Positions 8,284 through 16,973 of a DNA stretch of 64,000 bases are shown in pieces. Made by a program: the position numbers and the translations under genes. The notes under the pieces are model-generated. The model did no database searches, was not told the origin of the DNA, and saw only the letters and a list, made by a program, of their open reading frames with translations. Position 1 is the stretch's first letter. Every line of letters starts with the position of its first letter. This stretch comes from UBA1275 sp038124025 (GTDB lineage Bacteria > Bacteroidota > Rhodothermia > Balneolales > Balneolaceae), in contig JAYPBC010000005.1 of NCBI GenBank assembly GCA_038124025.1, positions 37,906 through 101,905 of the forward strand, in the 5' to 3' direction.

Positions 8284-10020
8284 TTAATCCAATCTTATTT
8301 CTGCCACACCGCTTCCCGATGGAACCATGGGAAAGACATTGTTTTCTTTACCTACCATAACCTCCAAGAAATAAGCACCGTCGGTTTCGATGAACTCAGT
8401 CAAGGCTTGGTCTAGTTCATCGCGATGGGTCACTTGGTTGGTGGGCATCCGAAAACCTTTGGCTAAAAGTTGAAAGTCAGGGTTAATCATTTCGGTCGAA
8501 GAATAGCGTTTGTCAAAGAAGAGCTGTTGCCATTGTCGCACCATACCTAAAAATTCGTTATTGAGTAAGAGCACTTTGACCTTGGCTTGTGTTTGATATA
8601 CCGTAGCAAGTTCTTGGATGGTCATTTGTAATCCGCCATCGCCTACTACGCAAACCACCGTGCGCTCAGGCGCGCCCAGAGCAGCTCCCAGTGCTGCGGG
8701 AAGACCAAATCCCATGGTGCCAAGCCCACCTGAGGTAATGTTGCTTTTGGATTGCTTAAACTTAGCATAGCGGCATGCCACCATCTGATGCTGCCCCACA
8801 TCGGTAACAATGATCGCATCTCCTCCTGTTTTTTCGTTTAATATCCGAATGACCTCGCCCATGGTGAGAATTTCATTAGTAGGATTTAGCTCTTCTTGAA
8901 TGACTTTTTCATGCTCGAGCAGGTCGCATTCAGCAAATCGTGCTAACCATTGCTTTCGGTCTTTTTTCTGTAGTCTTTGGGTGAGAAGTGGAAGAGTTTT
9001 TTTTGCGTTGCCTAGTACGGGGATATGGGCATGCACATTTTTGTCGATCTCTGCAGGGTCAATTTCAAGGTGTATGACCTTGGCTTGCTTGGCATATTTA
9101 TCCAGATTACCGGTTACTCGATCATCAAATCGCATCCCTATCGCAATGAGTACGTCACATTCATTGGTCAGTAAATTTGGCCCATAATTACCGTGCATTC
9201 CAAGCATACCAACGTTAAGAGGATGACTGGTATCCATAGCCGATAAGCCAAGAATGGTCCATGCAGCTGGTAAGTTACCCTGTTCAACAAAGGCTTTGAA
9301 CTCCTGTTCGGCCTCAGCTAATATAATTCCTTGTCCAAACAACACATAGGGTCGTTTTGCTTCGTTAATCGCTTTGGCAGCAGCTTCTATTTGGTCCATT
9401 TCAATGGCAGGCTCTTCGCGGTAGCTTCGAATGGAAGTGCATCGCTTGTACTCAAAGTCGAATTGTTGGAATTGAGCATCTTTGGTGATGTCGATTAGTA
9501 CGGGCCCAGGACGTCCAGAGCGGGCAATATAAAAGGCCTTGGCGATGGCCATGGGTATCTCTTCGGCTTTGGTAACTTGGTAATTCCATTTAGTAACTGG
9601 CATAGAAATACCAATTACGTCGGTTTCTTGGAATGCGTCGCTACCAAGAAGATGAGACGGAACTTGTCCGGTGATGCAAACCAATGGGGTGGAATCGATC
9701 TGTGCATCGGCGATTCCAGTAATTAAGTTGGTGGCTCCTGGACCTGAGGTAGCTAGACACACACCGACCTTACCACTCGCTCGGGCGTAGCCTTGGGCGG
9801 CGTGTATGGACCCTTGTTCGTGGCGTGCTAGGACATGATGTAGGCGATCCTGATAATCATAGAGTGCGTCGTATACCGGCATTATTGCTCCACCGGGATA
9901 ACCAAATGCGATGTCAACTCCCTCTTGGATAAGGGCTTGAACGATCGCTTCTGCGCCTGTGATGGTAGTTTGGTGTGAGGCAGATTTGTTTTCTGTGGGT
10001 TGGAGGTCTATGCTTGCCAT
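8284..10020 (-). CDS. ilvB: Acetolactate synthase large (catalytic) subunit
   Basis: 578 aa from the ATG at 10020 (MASIDLQPTENK). ThDP-dependent enzyme condensing two pyruvates, or pyruvate with 2-oxobutanoate. Visible landmarks: GVDIAFGYPGGAIMPVYDAL with the ThDP-activating region, 'RHEQGSIHAAQGYARASG' containing the catalytic Glu, and the GDGGLQMTIQEL ThDP/Mg motif near the C-terminus followed by 'VLLLNNEFLGMVRQW'. An in-frame ATG at 10059 would add 13 residues (MHDRRILIEYLYI) and overlap ilvD by 22 bp. I prefer 10020 because family proteins begin close to there and it leaves a normal 17-bp gap. Confidence 0.94.
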   Translation of the reverse strand: MASIDLQPTENKSASHQTTITGAEAIVQALIQEGVDIAFGYPGGAIMPVYDALYDYQDRLHHVLARHEQGSIHAAQGYARASGKVGVCLATSGPGATNLITGIADAQIDSTPLVCITGQVPSHLLGSDAFQETDVIGISMPVTKWNYQVTKAEEIPMAIAKAFYIARSGRPGPVLIDITKDAQFQQFDFEYKRCTSIRSYREEPAIEMDQIEAAAKAINEAKRPYVLFGQGIILAEAEQEFKAFVEQGNLPAAWTILGLSAMDTSHPLNVGMLGMHGNYGPNLLTNECDVLIAIGMRFDDRVTGNLDKYAKQAKVIHLEIDPAEIDKNVHAHIPVLGNAKKTLPLLTQRLQKKDRKQWLARFAECDLLEHEKVIQEELNPTNEILTMGEVIRILNEKTGGDAIIVTDVGQHQMVACRYAKFKQSKSNITSGGLGTMGFGLPAALGAALGAPERTVVCVVGDGGLQMTIQELATVYQTQAKVKVLLLNNEFLGMVRQWQQLFFDKRYSSTEMINPDFQLLAKGFRMPTNQVTHRDELDQALTEFIETDGAYFLEVMVGKENNVFPMVPSGSGVAEIRLD

Positions 10021-10037
10021 AATGTATAAGTATTCAA

Positions 10038-11720
10038 TTAAAATTCGTCGGTCGTGCAACCTTTGGAGGCGGTAGAAACGGTGCGGGCATATTTATAGAG
10101 TGTGCCCGTGTGCGCTTTGAGCGGGGGAGCTTGCCATCTACTTTTCCTTTGTTCTAATTCGGCGTTGGATACGTGAACTTGTAGGGTATTTGCTTCGGCG
10201 TCAATTTGGATAAGATCTCCATCTTGTACCAATCCAATGATACCCCCCACTTGCGCCTCCGGGGTAATATGTCCTACTACGAAGCCATGAGAGCCTCCAG
10301 AAAATCGGCCATCGGTAATTAGGGCAACCTCTTTCCCTAAACCTGCTCCCATGATAGCAGAGGTAGGTTTAAGCATTTCAGGCATACCAGGTCCGCCTTT
10401 GGGTCCAACATATCTAATTACGATGACATCGCCCTTTTGAACCGTTTTGGATTTAATTCCCTCATTGGCCTCTTCTTCAGAATTGAACACGCGAGCGGGA
10501 CCAGCAAAACGAAGGCCTTCTTTTCCAGTTATTTTTGCTACTGCGCCCTCTGAAGCAAGATTTCCATAGAGTATTTGAATATGACCGGTTGATTTAATGG
10601 GCTTATCTATCGGGAATACAACTTTTTGAGTTTCAAAGTTTAAGGGTTCAACATCGGCTAAGTTTTCCGCAAGACTGGCACCGGTTATGGTCATTTGATC
10701 CCCATGCAGGATTCCATCAACCAGCATGGTTTTCAATACGGCGGGGATTCCACCGGCTTTGTGTAAGTCCTCCATCACATAGCTTCCACTTGGTTTCAGG
10801 TCGGCAATAAATGGTGTAGTGTCACTAATATGCTGCATATCAGAAAGTTCAAATTCAATGCTGGCGGTGCGAGCGATGGCTAATAGGTGAAGTACTGCAT
10901 TGGTTGAGCCTCCTAATAAGGTGATGAGTTTAAATGCGTTTTCTAGTGATTTCTTAGTGACAATATCTCTGGGTTTTAAATCTAATTCGAGTAACCTTAA
11001 CATGCTGTTACCAGCCTCTTCACATTCGATGACTTTTTCGGAACTATTTGCTGGATTTGAGGAATTGTACGGGAGAGTCATTCCCATAGCCTCAATCGCA
11101 CTGGCCATGGTATTGGCTGTATACATACCGCCACAAGCACCTGGTCCCGGACAGGCATGTTGTACGATATCTTTGAAGGTAGCGTCATCAATGGCTCCGG
11201 ATACTTTTTGCCCCCACGCCTCAAAGGCAGAAACCACATCTAACTTTTGTCCGTTATGATACCCAGGGGCAATGGTGCCCCCATAGACCATGATGCTTGG
11301 CCGGTTTACACGCAGCATGGCCATTAAGGCTCCAGGCATATTCTTGTCACAGCCAACTATTGCAACCATCGCATCATAACTCATCCCTGTTACCACTGAC
11401 TCCATAGAATCGGCTATTAGATCACGAGAGGGAAGAGAATACCGCATACCAGCGGTTCCCATGGAAATCCCATCTGATATACCGATAGTATTGAAGATGA
11501 GTCCATTTAGTCCGGCATGGTGTACTCCACGTTTCACATGAACAGCCAAGTCATTTAAATGCATGTTGCAAGGGTTTCCCTCAAAACCTGTACTTGCAAT
11601 GCCAACAAAGGCTTTATTCAAATCCGATTCATCTAAGCCGATGGCATGTAACATGGCTTGTGCAGCCGGTTGAGACCCGTCCTGCGTAATTTGCTTGGAG
11701 TGTTTGTTAAGATTTTTCAT
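10038..11720 (-). CDS. ilvD: Dihydroxy-acid dehydratase
   Basis: 560 aa iron-sulfur enzyme dehydrating 2,3-dihydroxy-isovalerate/methylvalerate to the 2-oxo acids of valine and isoleucine. Cluster cysteine motifs are visible: GNPCNMH near residue 50, GCDKNMPGALMAM near 123, and CPGPGACGGMYTANTM near 190; 'DGRFSGGSHGFVVGH' lies near the C-terminus. First structural gene of ilvDBNCA, preceded by a 154-base leader-to-ATG interval that carries the attenuator described below. Confidence 0.96.
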   Translation of the reverse strand: MKNLNKHSKQITQDGSQPAAQAMLHAIGLDESDLNKAFVGIASTGFEGNPCNMHLNDLAVHVKRGVHHAGLNGLIFNTIGISDGISMGTAGMRYSLPSRDLIADSMESVVTGMSYDAMVAIVGCDKNMPGALMAMLRVNRPSIMVYGGTIAPGYHNGQKLDVVSAFEAWGQKVSGAIDDATFKDIVQHACPGPGACGGMYTANTMASAIEAMGMTLPYNSSNPANSSEKVIECEEAGNSMLRLLELDLKPRDIVTKKSLENAFKLITLLGGSTNAVLHLLAIARTASIEFELSDMQHISDTTPFIADLKPSGSYVMEDLHKAGGIPAVLKTMLVDGILHGDQMTITGASLAENLADVEPLNFETQKVVFPIDKPIKSTGHIQILYGNLASEGAVAKITGKEGLRFAGPARVFNSEEEANEGIKSKTVQKGDVIVIRYVGPKGGPGMPEMLKPTSAIMGAGLGKEVALITDGRFSGGSHGFVVGHITPEAQVGGIIGLVQDGDLIQIDAEANTLQVHVSNAELEQRKSRWQAPPLKAHTGTLYKYARTVSTASKGCTTDEF

Positions 11721-11800
11721 GAAGTAGGAGAGCTAATACTTTGTTCGTGAGCGTATTTATTGCCGTATATATAATCAGTGATGGAGTACTAATGATCACC

Positions 11801-11836
11801 AAAAAAAAAGCCTTCCTGTTTGTTTGAGGAAGGCTT
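11801..11836 (-). terminator. Rho-independent terminator of the ilv attenuator
   Basis: On the minus strand AAGCCTTCCT (11836-11827) and AGGAAGGCTT (11817-11808) form a perfect 10-bp stem with a 9-base loop, running into an unbroken run of nine T (11809-11801). It sits inside the 5' leader, 81 bases before the ilvD ATG, with no gene ending just upstream in that orientation. It is therefore placed to stop transcription before ilvD. Confidence 0.88.
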
Positions 11837-11877
11837 GTGGTGCATTAAGTTAGAACTATGCGAACAACGCTTCCTCA
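11825..11877 (-). promoter_or_regulatory. Antiterminator pairing of the ilv leader
   Basis: TGAGGAAG (11877-11870), which begins with the UGA stop of the leader peptide, is perfectly complementary to CTTCCTCA (11832-11825), the 5' arm and loop edge of the terminator. The two hairpins cannot form together. A competing upstream hairpin also exists: TCATCGT (11894-11888) with ACGATGA (11881-11875), flanked by CAACGC (11925-11920) pairing with GCGTTG (11870-11865). This is the 1:2, 2:3, 3:4 architecture of classical amino-acid attenuators. Confidence 0.78.
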
Positions 11878-11934
11878 TCGTTTTTGTACGATGACCTCTA
11901 TGTTAATGACGATGATATTGCGTTGCTGTATCAA
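11875..11934 (-). CDS. Putative ilv leader peptide (Ile/Val-rich)
   Basis: A short frame on the minus strand, from a TTG at 11934 to TGA at 11875, encodes 19 residues ending NIIVINIEVIVQKR. Nine of the 18 residues after the initiator are Ile (6) or Val (3). A ribosome waiting for charged tRNA-Ile or tRNA-Val would stop at codons 11916-11887, leaving the antiterminator arm free. A ribosome that reaches UGA covers that arm and lets the terminator form. There is no ATG in this frame after the preceding TGA; TTG is the most likely start, so the exact N-terminus is uncertain. Ile and Val are exactly the products of the downstream operon. Confidence 0.65.
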   Translation of the reverse strand: MIQQRNIIVINIEVIVQKR

Positions 11935-11956
11935 AAGACTGTTATAAATTCAGATA

Positions 11957-11987
11957 CAAATAACGAGCTATCCCCTTAGAATTGCAA
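11957..11987 (-). promoter_or_regulatory. Possible ilv operon promoter
   Basis: On the minus strand TTG (11987-11985), 20 bases, then GTTATTTG (11964-11957) resembles the Bacteroidota TTG...TAnnTTTG promoter with the right spacing but without the TA of the -7 element. Transcription would start near 11952, about 18 bases before the leader peptide. Confidence 0.25.
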
Positions 11988-12035
11988 TAAAAGCAGAGTA
12001 TAAACTTTTGCTATAAATGGAATGGCCAAAAGAAC

Positions 12036-13583
12036 TTAGTGGGGTTTACGCTGCCGGAATTTAGCTCTAATGACCTCTTGAATGGTCTTATGCTGTATTT
12101 TTGAATCAAGCCATGATATGATGTCCAAATATAAAAAAGCTCTTTTCTGATACGGTTTTTTCTGTAGTTCAATTAATGTTGACTGCAGTTTTTTGAACTT
12201 TCTAGCTAACTGATCCTCATTGGTTTGAGGTAGATTGCGTAGAAATAATAGAATCTCTTCCTGTACAGAATTTAGATCGTTCATACGACGTAAGAAGCGG
12301 TAGGTACTGCGTACTTGATACTGCACTAACTGTTCATTTCCAAGTTCAATGTGTGCAATCAACGTCAGAATACGAGCGAAACAGTGCAAGTCTTCACGTA
12401 AATGAGGATCTGGGTGTTGAATAATGTGGGCACAGTGTTCAATGGTCTTTTGTAAATCACCTGCACCAAAGTATAAGCAGGCTATTTTATAATGAAATAC
12501 CAGGATTCGATGAGCATCTATTTGATGGCTCCATTGCTGCATTTGTGCTGAAAGTTCAGGAATAATACAGATCCCTTTTTCAAATTCACCATTCATGAAA
12601 AAGTGGTTAATTTGGGAGGTGTAATAATACTGCCAACCAAGTGTTTTTAAGTTTGTATTTGTTCGAGCAGGTGGATTCTCTAAGAATTCTTTGAGTTTTT
12701 TCATTTCTTCTTCATGTCGATCGTAATGCCCTACAATGAACAAGGCTTCTAGAAGGACATGAACCCCTTTTAGATACCAAATTGGATCGGCTTGAAGCAT
12801 ACTGGGGTGTTGGTGAAAATGGTCTACCCACTTCTGGGCATGACGGTATTGTAATAAAAAATCCTGTACAATAAGGCTATACCATGCATGGGATACATGG
12901 ATGTAGTGTTGTTCATAGAAGCCCATTTTATCAGGTCTAAGAGAGGACAGTGCCTGTTCAAAAAAAGCATGAATTCTCTGGTAATCAGCTTCATTTCGAA
13001 CATGCCCCGTTTTAATGTACAAGCTGTATAGGCGTATGGCGAGATTGGATAGCTGGTGATATTGTTGTTCGGACTGCAGTACCACTTTGGTTTGTTCAAT
13101 TAAATCATCTGCTCTATGGTCAAAACTTCTAGTGATATACTGGGACTCAATAAGTTTTTCGAAGCCAAGTATTTCAGAACTCATTGGTACTCTATGATGT
13201 TCATGAGCGACTAATTTTGCTTTATCAAGTATTTTAAGGCTTTGCTTGTAGAGTCCTTTGTCATATAGAATGCGGGCATAATCGATTTGTTCCCGAAGTT
13301 GAATATCAATGTTGTGATTGGTGTAATTTAAACGCAGTGATGTAAGTAACTGTCGGTATAAATGAGCCTTCAAATTGGAAAGTTGTGTTTTTTTTATCCC
13401 ATCCAATTTATGAATGATAAGCTCTTCATTGTATTCTTTAGATTTGTCTATGGCATCGAAGAGTTGTATGAATTTGGCTTCTTCGGAGCTATTGCGCGTC
13501 GCATATATTTTGAAGCTGCGTTTTTCTGCTTTGCTTAGCGAGCGTATAAGTTGAAATAAATAATCGTTTGGCTGGTTGGCCAT
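12036..13583 (-). CDS. Conserved helical-repeat (TPR-like) protein of unknown function
   Basis: 515 aa, no signal peptide or membrane segment, so probably cytoplasmic. Begins 'NDYLFQLIRSLSKAEKRSFK' and then runs as helix pairs for its whole length, e.g. 'YKQSLKILDKAKLVAHEH' (about 115-132) and 'GDLQKTIEHCAHIIQHP' (about 377-393), consistent with degenerate tetratricopeptide repeats. I recognise the N-terminal block (LSKAEKR-F, KKTQLSNLKAHLYRQLLTSLR) as typical of a conserved hypothetical family in Bacteroidota. No catalytic motif is visible; protein-protein scaffolding is the natural guess. Lies between the divergent ilv and leu operons, and its 3' end abuts the ilv promoter region, but there is no evidence that it regulates either. 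Confidence 0.75.
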   Translation of the reverse strand: MANQPNDYLFQLIRSLSKAEKRSFKIYATRNSSEEAKFIQLFDAIDKSKEYNEELIIHKLDGIKKTQLSNLKAHLYRQLLTSLRLNYTNHNIDIQLREQIDYARILYDKGLYKQSLKILDKAKLVAHEHHRVPMSSEILGFEKLIESQYITRSFDHRADDLIEQTKVVLQSEQQYHQLSNLAIRLYSLYIKTGHVRNEADYQRIHAFFEQALSSLRPDKMGFYEQHYIHVSHAWYSLIVQDFLLQYRHAQKWVDHFHQHPSMLQADPIWYLKGVHVLLEALFIVGHYDRHEEEMKKLKEFLENPPARTNTNLKTLGWQYYYTSQINHFFMNGEFEKGICIIPELSAQMQQWSHQIDAHRILVFHYKIACLYFGAGDLQKTIEHCAHIIQHPDPHLREDLHCFARILTLIAHIELGNEQLVQYQVRSTYRFLRRMNDLNSVQEEILLFLRNLPQTNEDQLARKFKKLQSTLIELQKKPYQKRAFLYLDIISWLDSKIQHKTIQEVIRAKFRQRKPH

Positions 13584-13683
13584 TGTAGTAAAAAACCAGT
13601 TTTTATTTGTATAAAACTAAGCTTAACAATTGCATATGGCAAATTTAAAAGCCTTGAACAGTCCTTGGGTATTGTAATATAGT

Positions 13684-13752
13684 ATGAATTCGGTTTCTAT
13701 ACTTCTTTATAGTCGCTTTATTACCCGTTATATTCGATCTATCCCAAACTAA
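13684..13752 (+). CDS. Short upstream reading frame before leuA (possible leader peptide)
   Basis: ATG at 13684 opens a 22-codon frame ending TAA at 13752, 14 bp before leuA. The peptide MNSVSILLYSRFITRYIRSI contains two adjacent Leu and four Ile. Its placement resembles a leader peptide, but I see no terminator hairpin between it and leuA, so transcription attenuation is not supported. Translational coupling, or chance, are both possible. Confidence 0.2.
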   Translation: MNSVSILLYSRFITRYIRSIPN

Positions 13753-13766
13753 GCAAAGCCCTTAAT

Positions 13767-14912
13767 ATGGCTCACAAGCACATACATATATTTGATACAA
13801 CACTTCGGGATGGTGAACAAGTCCCAGGTTGTCAGTTAAACACCGATGAAAAAATTGAGATCGCACTTGCTCTTGAAAAATTAGGAGTGGACATAATGGA
13901 GGTTGGATTTCCAATTTCTTCACCAGGTGATTTTGAGTCGGTATCAAAAATAGCCATCACGGTAAAAAACTCGACGGTTTGCGCACTTTCAAGAGCCGTC
14001 GAGAAGGATATTGATGCGGCTGCTGAAGCTATAAAAAATGCACGATTACCACGGATACATACCGGAATTGGGACCTCAGACAGTCATGTATTTGACAAGT
14101 TGCGAACCACCAGAGCGCACGTTATAGAGCGAGGTGTGGCTGCTGTTAAATATGCTAAACGCTTCGTTGAGGATGTGGAATTCTATGCGGAAGATGCGGG
14201 TAGAACGGACAATGAATATTTAGCTAAGGTGTTGGAGGCTGTCATTGCGGCGGGAGCAACCGTAGTAAACATACCGGATACCACTGGGTATTGTTTGCCA
14301 TGGCAGTATGGAGCTAAAATAAAATACCTAAAAGAGCATGTTAAAGGAATTGATAAGGTACATATTTCTACCCATTGCCATAATGATTTAGGGCTTGCCA
14401 CAGCAAATTCCATCGCAGGGGTTGAACAAGGGGCCACCCAGGTAGAGTGTACCATTAACGGTATTGGCGAACGCGCAGGAAATGCATCTTTAGAAGAAGT
14501 GGTCATGATTTTGCGGCAGCATCAGGATTTAAATTATGATACTCGAATTCAAAGCCGTCAGCTAAAATCAATGAGTGAGTTGGTATCTACCCGAATGAGA
14601 ATGCCTGTACAACCAAATAAAGCCATTGTCGGGAGTAATGCCTTTTCACACTCCTCCGGGATACACCAAGATGGGGTTATAAAGAGTCGAGAGACCTATG
14701 AAATCATCGATCCATTAGAGGTGGGCGTGCATGAATCCAGTATAGTGCTCACCGCTCGAAGTGGGCGGGCCGCCTTGAAATTCCGAGCGGCAAAATTAGG
14801 CTTCGAGGTAGAACGAGAACAAATGGAACCATATTACGAGGCATTTTTAAAGCTAGCGGATGAAAAAAAAGTAGTTCAAGATCAGGATCTACTGACATTA
14901 TTTTCATCTTAG
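13767..14912 (+). CDS. leuA: 2-isopropylmalate synthase, short form
   Basis: 381 aa. Condenses acetyl-CoA with 2-oxoisovalerate, first committed step of leucine synthesis. DTTLRDGEQVPG at residues 10-21 carries the metal and substrate residues; HCHNDLGLATANS provides the HxH metal site; 'HSSGIHQDGVIKSRETYEI' marks the start of the linker subdomain. The chain stops after the linker and lacks the roughly 120-130 residue C-terminal leucine-binding domain of the ~510 aa enzymes. Shorter LeuA proteins (about 390 aa) are known in Flavobacteria, so this is probably natural rather than a truncation. First gene of leuACDB. Confidence 0.93.
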   Translation: MAHKHIHIFDTTLRDGEQVPGCQLNTDEKIEIALALEKLGVDIMEVGFPISSPGDFESVSKIAITVKNSTVCALSRAVEKDIDAAAEAIKNARLPRIHTGIGTSDSHVFDKLRTTRAHVIERGVAAVKYAKRFVEDVEFYAEDAGRTDNEYLAKVLEAVIAAGATVVNIPDTTGYCLPWQYGAKIKYLKEHVKGIDKVHISTHCHNDLGLATANSIAGVEQGATQVECTINGIGERAGNASLEEVVMILRQHQDLNYDTRIQSRQLKSMSELVSTRMRMPVQPNKAIVGSNAFSHSSGIHQDGVIKSRETYEIIDPLEVGVHESSIVLTARSGRAALKFRAAKLGFEVEREQMEPYYEAFLKLADEKKVVQDQDLLTLFSS

Positions 14913-14969
14913 GTGCAAAAAACCCTATTATCCACTCAAATTTTGTACGGAAACCCCAGATAACTTGAT

Positions 14970-16379
14970 ATGGGAAAAACACTCTTTGAAAAAGTGTGGG
15001 ATAACCACATCGTAGACAAAGTCGACGGCGGACAAGAAATTCTGTTTATTGATCGGCATTTTATACATGAAGTTACCTCGCCTCAAGCATTTGATGGCAT
15101 TCGAAAAAGAGGAATTGGGCTGTACGATAAAAACCGAATCGTAGCTACAGCCGATCATAATGTGCCCACCAAAGATCAGCATTTACCCATCAAAGACGAG
15201 CTATCCCGTTTACAGGTGGACATGCTCACGCATAACTGCGAAGAATTTGACATAGATTTGTACGGCCTTGGGCATAAGAATCAGGGAATAGTTCATGTAA
15301 TTGGGCCTGAATTAGGGGTTACCAAACCAGGTATGACCATTGTATGCGGGGACAGTCACACATCGACCCATGGAGCATTCGGTGCCGTAGCCTTTGGTAT
15401 TGGTACTTCTCAGGTAGAGCAAGTCATGGCCTCGCAATGCCTGTTGGTTCAACGCCCTAAAACCATGAGAATAACTATCGAGGGTCAACTGGGTAAAGGT
15501 ATTTATTCGAAGGACATTATTTTGTACATCATCTCCAAATTAAGTACCTCAGGTGGAACCGGACATTTTGTGGAGTATGCTGGCTCAGCAATTCGCTCCC
15601 TTTCAATGGAAGCGCGTATGACCATTTGCAATATGAGTATAGAAATGGGAGCGCGTGGGGGAATGATTGCCCCCGACAAGACCACCTTTGAGTACATTAA
15701 AGACAGAGACTATGCACCTTCTGGACAGCTGTGGGAGGAAGCCTTGGCCTATTGGTCTACATTATATACTGATGATGACGCCGTTTTTGACAAAGAGTAT
15801 GTGTTCAATGCCGAAGACATCGAGCCAATGATTACTTATGGAACCAATCCTGGTATGGGAATGGGAATAACACAACATATACCAACTACCGAAGAAGTTG
15901 AGCGCCCGGATAACTTACTTCAGTCACTAGAATATATGGGACTTACTCCTGGTCAATCTTTACTAAATACTCCCATTGACCATGTATTTATAGGTAGCTG
16001 CACCAATTCTAGAATAGAAGACCTTCGAATTGTAGCAGAGTACGTGAAAGACAAGAAAAAAGCCGATAATGTACAGGCGTTTATAGTGCCTGGCTCCAAG
16101 CAGGTAGAAGCGCAGGCCAAAGCCGAAGGTTTGCATGATATTTTGTTTGAGGCGGGCTTTGAACTCCGAGGCCCAGGATGTTCGGCTTGTTTGGGGATGA
16201 ATGAAGACAAAATCCCTAAAATGGAATACTGCGTTTCCACTTCGAACCGAAATTATGAAGGTCGTCAAGGACCAGGGGCCCGTACCCTACTAGTTAGCCC
16301 ATTTACCGCGGCTGTGATTGCAGTAGAAGGCAAAGTGGTCGATCCTAGAACCTATTTGAACGAGGAGGCAATGGTCTAA
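14970..16379 (+). CDS. leuC: 3-isopropylmalate dehydratase large subunit
   Basis: 469 aa aconitase-family subunit that, with LeuD, isomerises 2- to 3-isopropylmalate. 'VCGDSHTSTHGAFGA' and the [4Fe-4S] cysteines in IGSCTNSRIEDL and GPGCSACLGM are present. 57 bp after leuA. Its TAA stop overlaps the leuD ATG by one base (TAATG at 16377-16381), indicating coupled translation of the two subunits. Confidence 0.97.
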   Translation: MGKTLFEKVWDNHIVDKVDGGQEILFIDRHFIHEVTSPQAFDGIRKRGIGLYDKNRIVATADHNVPTKDQHLPIKDELSRLQVDMLTHNCEEFDIDLYGLGHKNQGIVHVIGPELGVTKPGMTIVCGDSHTSTHGAFGAVAFGIGTSQVEQVMASQCLLVQRPKTMRITIEGQLGKGIYSKDIILYIISKLSTSGGTGHFVEYAGSAIRSLSMEARMTICNMSIEMGARGGMIAPDKTTFEYIKDRDYAPSGQLWEEALAYWSTLYTDDDAVFDKEYVFNAEDIEPMITYGTNPGMGMGITQHIPTTEEVERPDNLLQSLEYMGLTPGQSLLNTPIDHVFIGSCTNSRIEDLRIVAEYVKDKKKADNVQAFIVPGSKQVEAQAKAEGLHDILFEAGFELRGPGCSACLGMNEDKIPKMEYCVSTSNRNYEGRQGPGARTLLVSPFTAAVIAVEGKVVDPRTYLNEEAMV

Positions 16380-16972
16380 TGGAAAAATTTAGCACATTAT
16401 TAAGTCCAGCTATACCACTAGTCCAAGAGAATGTGGATACCGATCAAATAATTCCTGCTCGTTTTCTTAAGGCTACTTCCAGAGAAGGTTTTGGCGAACA
16501 TCTATTCAAAGACTGGCGTTTTGACGAACAGGGTGAACCCAAAGCTGATTTTATTCTTAACAACACCGCATATTCAGGTTCTGTCTTGGTTGCAGGAGAG
16601 AATTTTGGTTGCGGATCCTCCCGAGAACATGCTGCCTGGGCCTTGGTCGATTATGGGTTTAAGGCCGTTATATCGAGCTATTTCGCCGATATTTTTAAGG
16701 GAAATGCATTAAATAACGGCTTACTGCCCGTCCAGATTTCCCCAAGTAACCTGAAAGATGTATTAGCAGCCATTCAATCAAACCCTATGACACTCATCGA
16801 AATTGACTTGGAGGCTCAATTACTTCGGGTTGATGAGATCGGGATAGAGGAACACTTTGAGATAAACCGGTATAAGAAAACCTGTTTACTTAACGGCTAC
16901 GATGACATTGATTATTTATTGAGCCAAAAAGAAAAAATTAGCGCTTTTGAACGAAAGCATATCGAATTTTAA
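16379..16972 (+). CDS. leuD: 3-isopropylmalate dehydratase small subunit
   Basis: 197 aa swivel-domain subunit partnering LeuC. 'NVDTDQIIPARFLK' near the N-terminus and ENFGCGSSREHAAWAL near residue 75 are the family signatures. Overlaps leuC by one base; leuB follows one base after its stop. Length is typical of the bacterial ~200 aa type. Confidence 0.97.
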   Translation: MEKFSTLLSPAIPLVQENVDTDQIIPARFLKATSREGFGEHLFKDWRFDEQGEPKADFILNNTAYSGSVLVAGENFGCGSSREHAAWALVDYGFKAVISSYFADIFKGNALNNGLLPVQISPSNLKDVLAAIQSNPMTLIEIDLEAQLLRVDEIGIEEHFEINRYKKTCLLNGYDDIDYLLSQKEKISAFERKHIEF

Positions 16973-16973
16973 T

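Noticed and set aside
10021..10059. Longer N-terminus for IlvB starting at ATG 10059.
   Set aside because: Overlaps ilvD by 22 bp and adds residues outside the family's usual start; 10020 is preferred.
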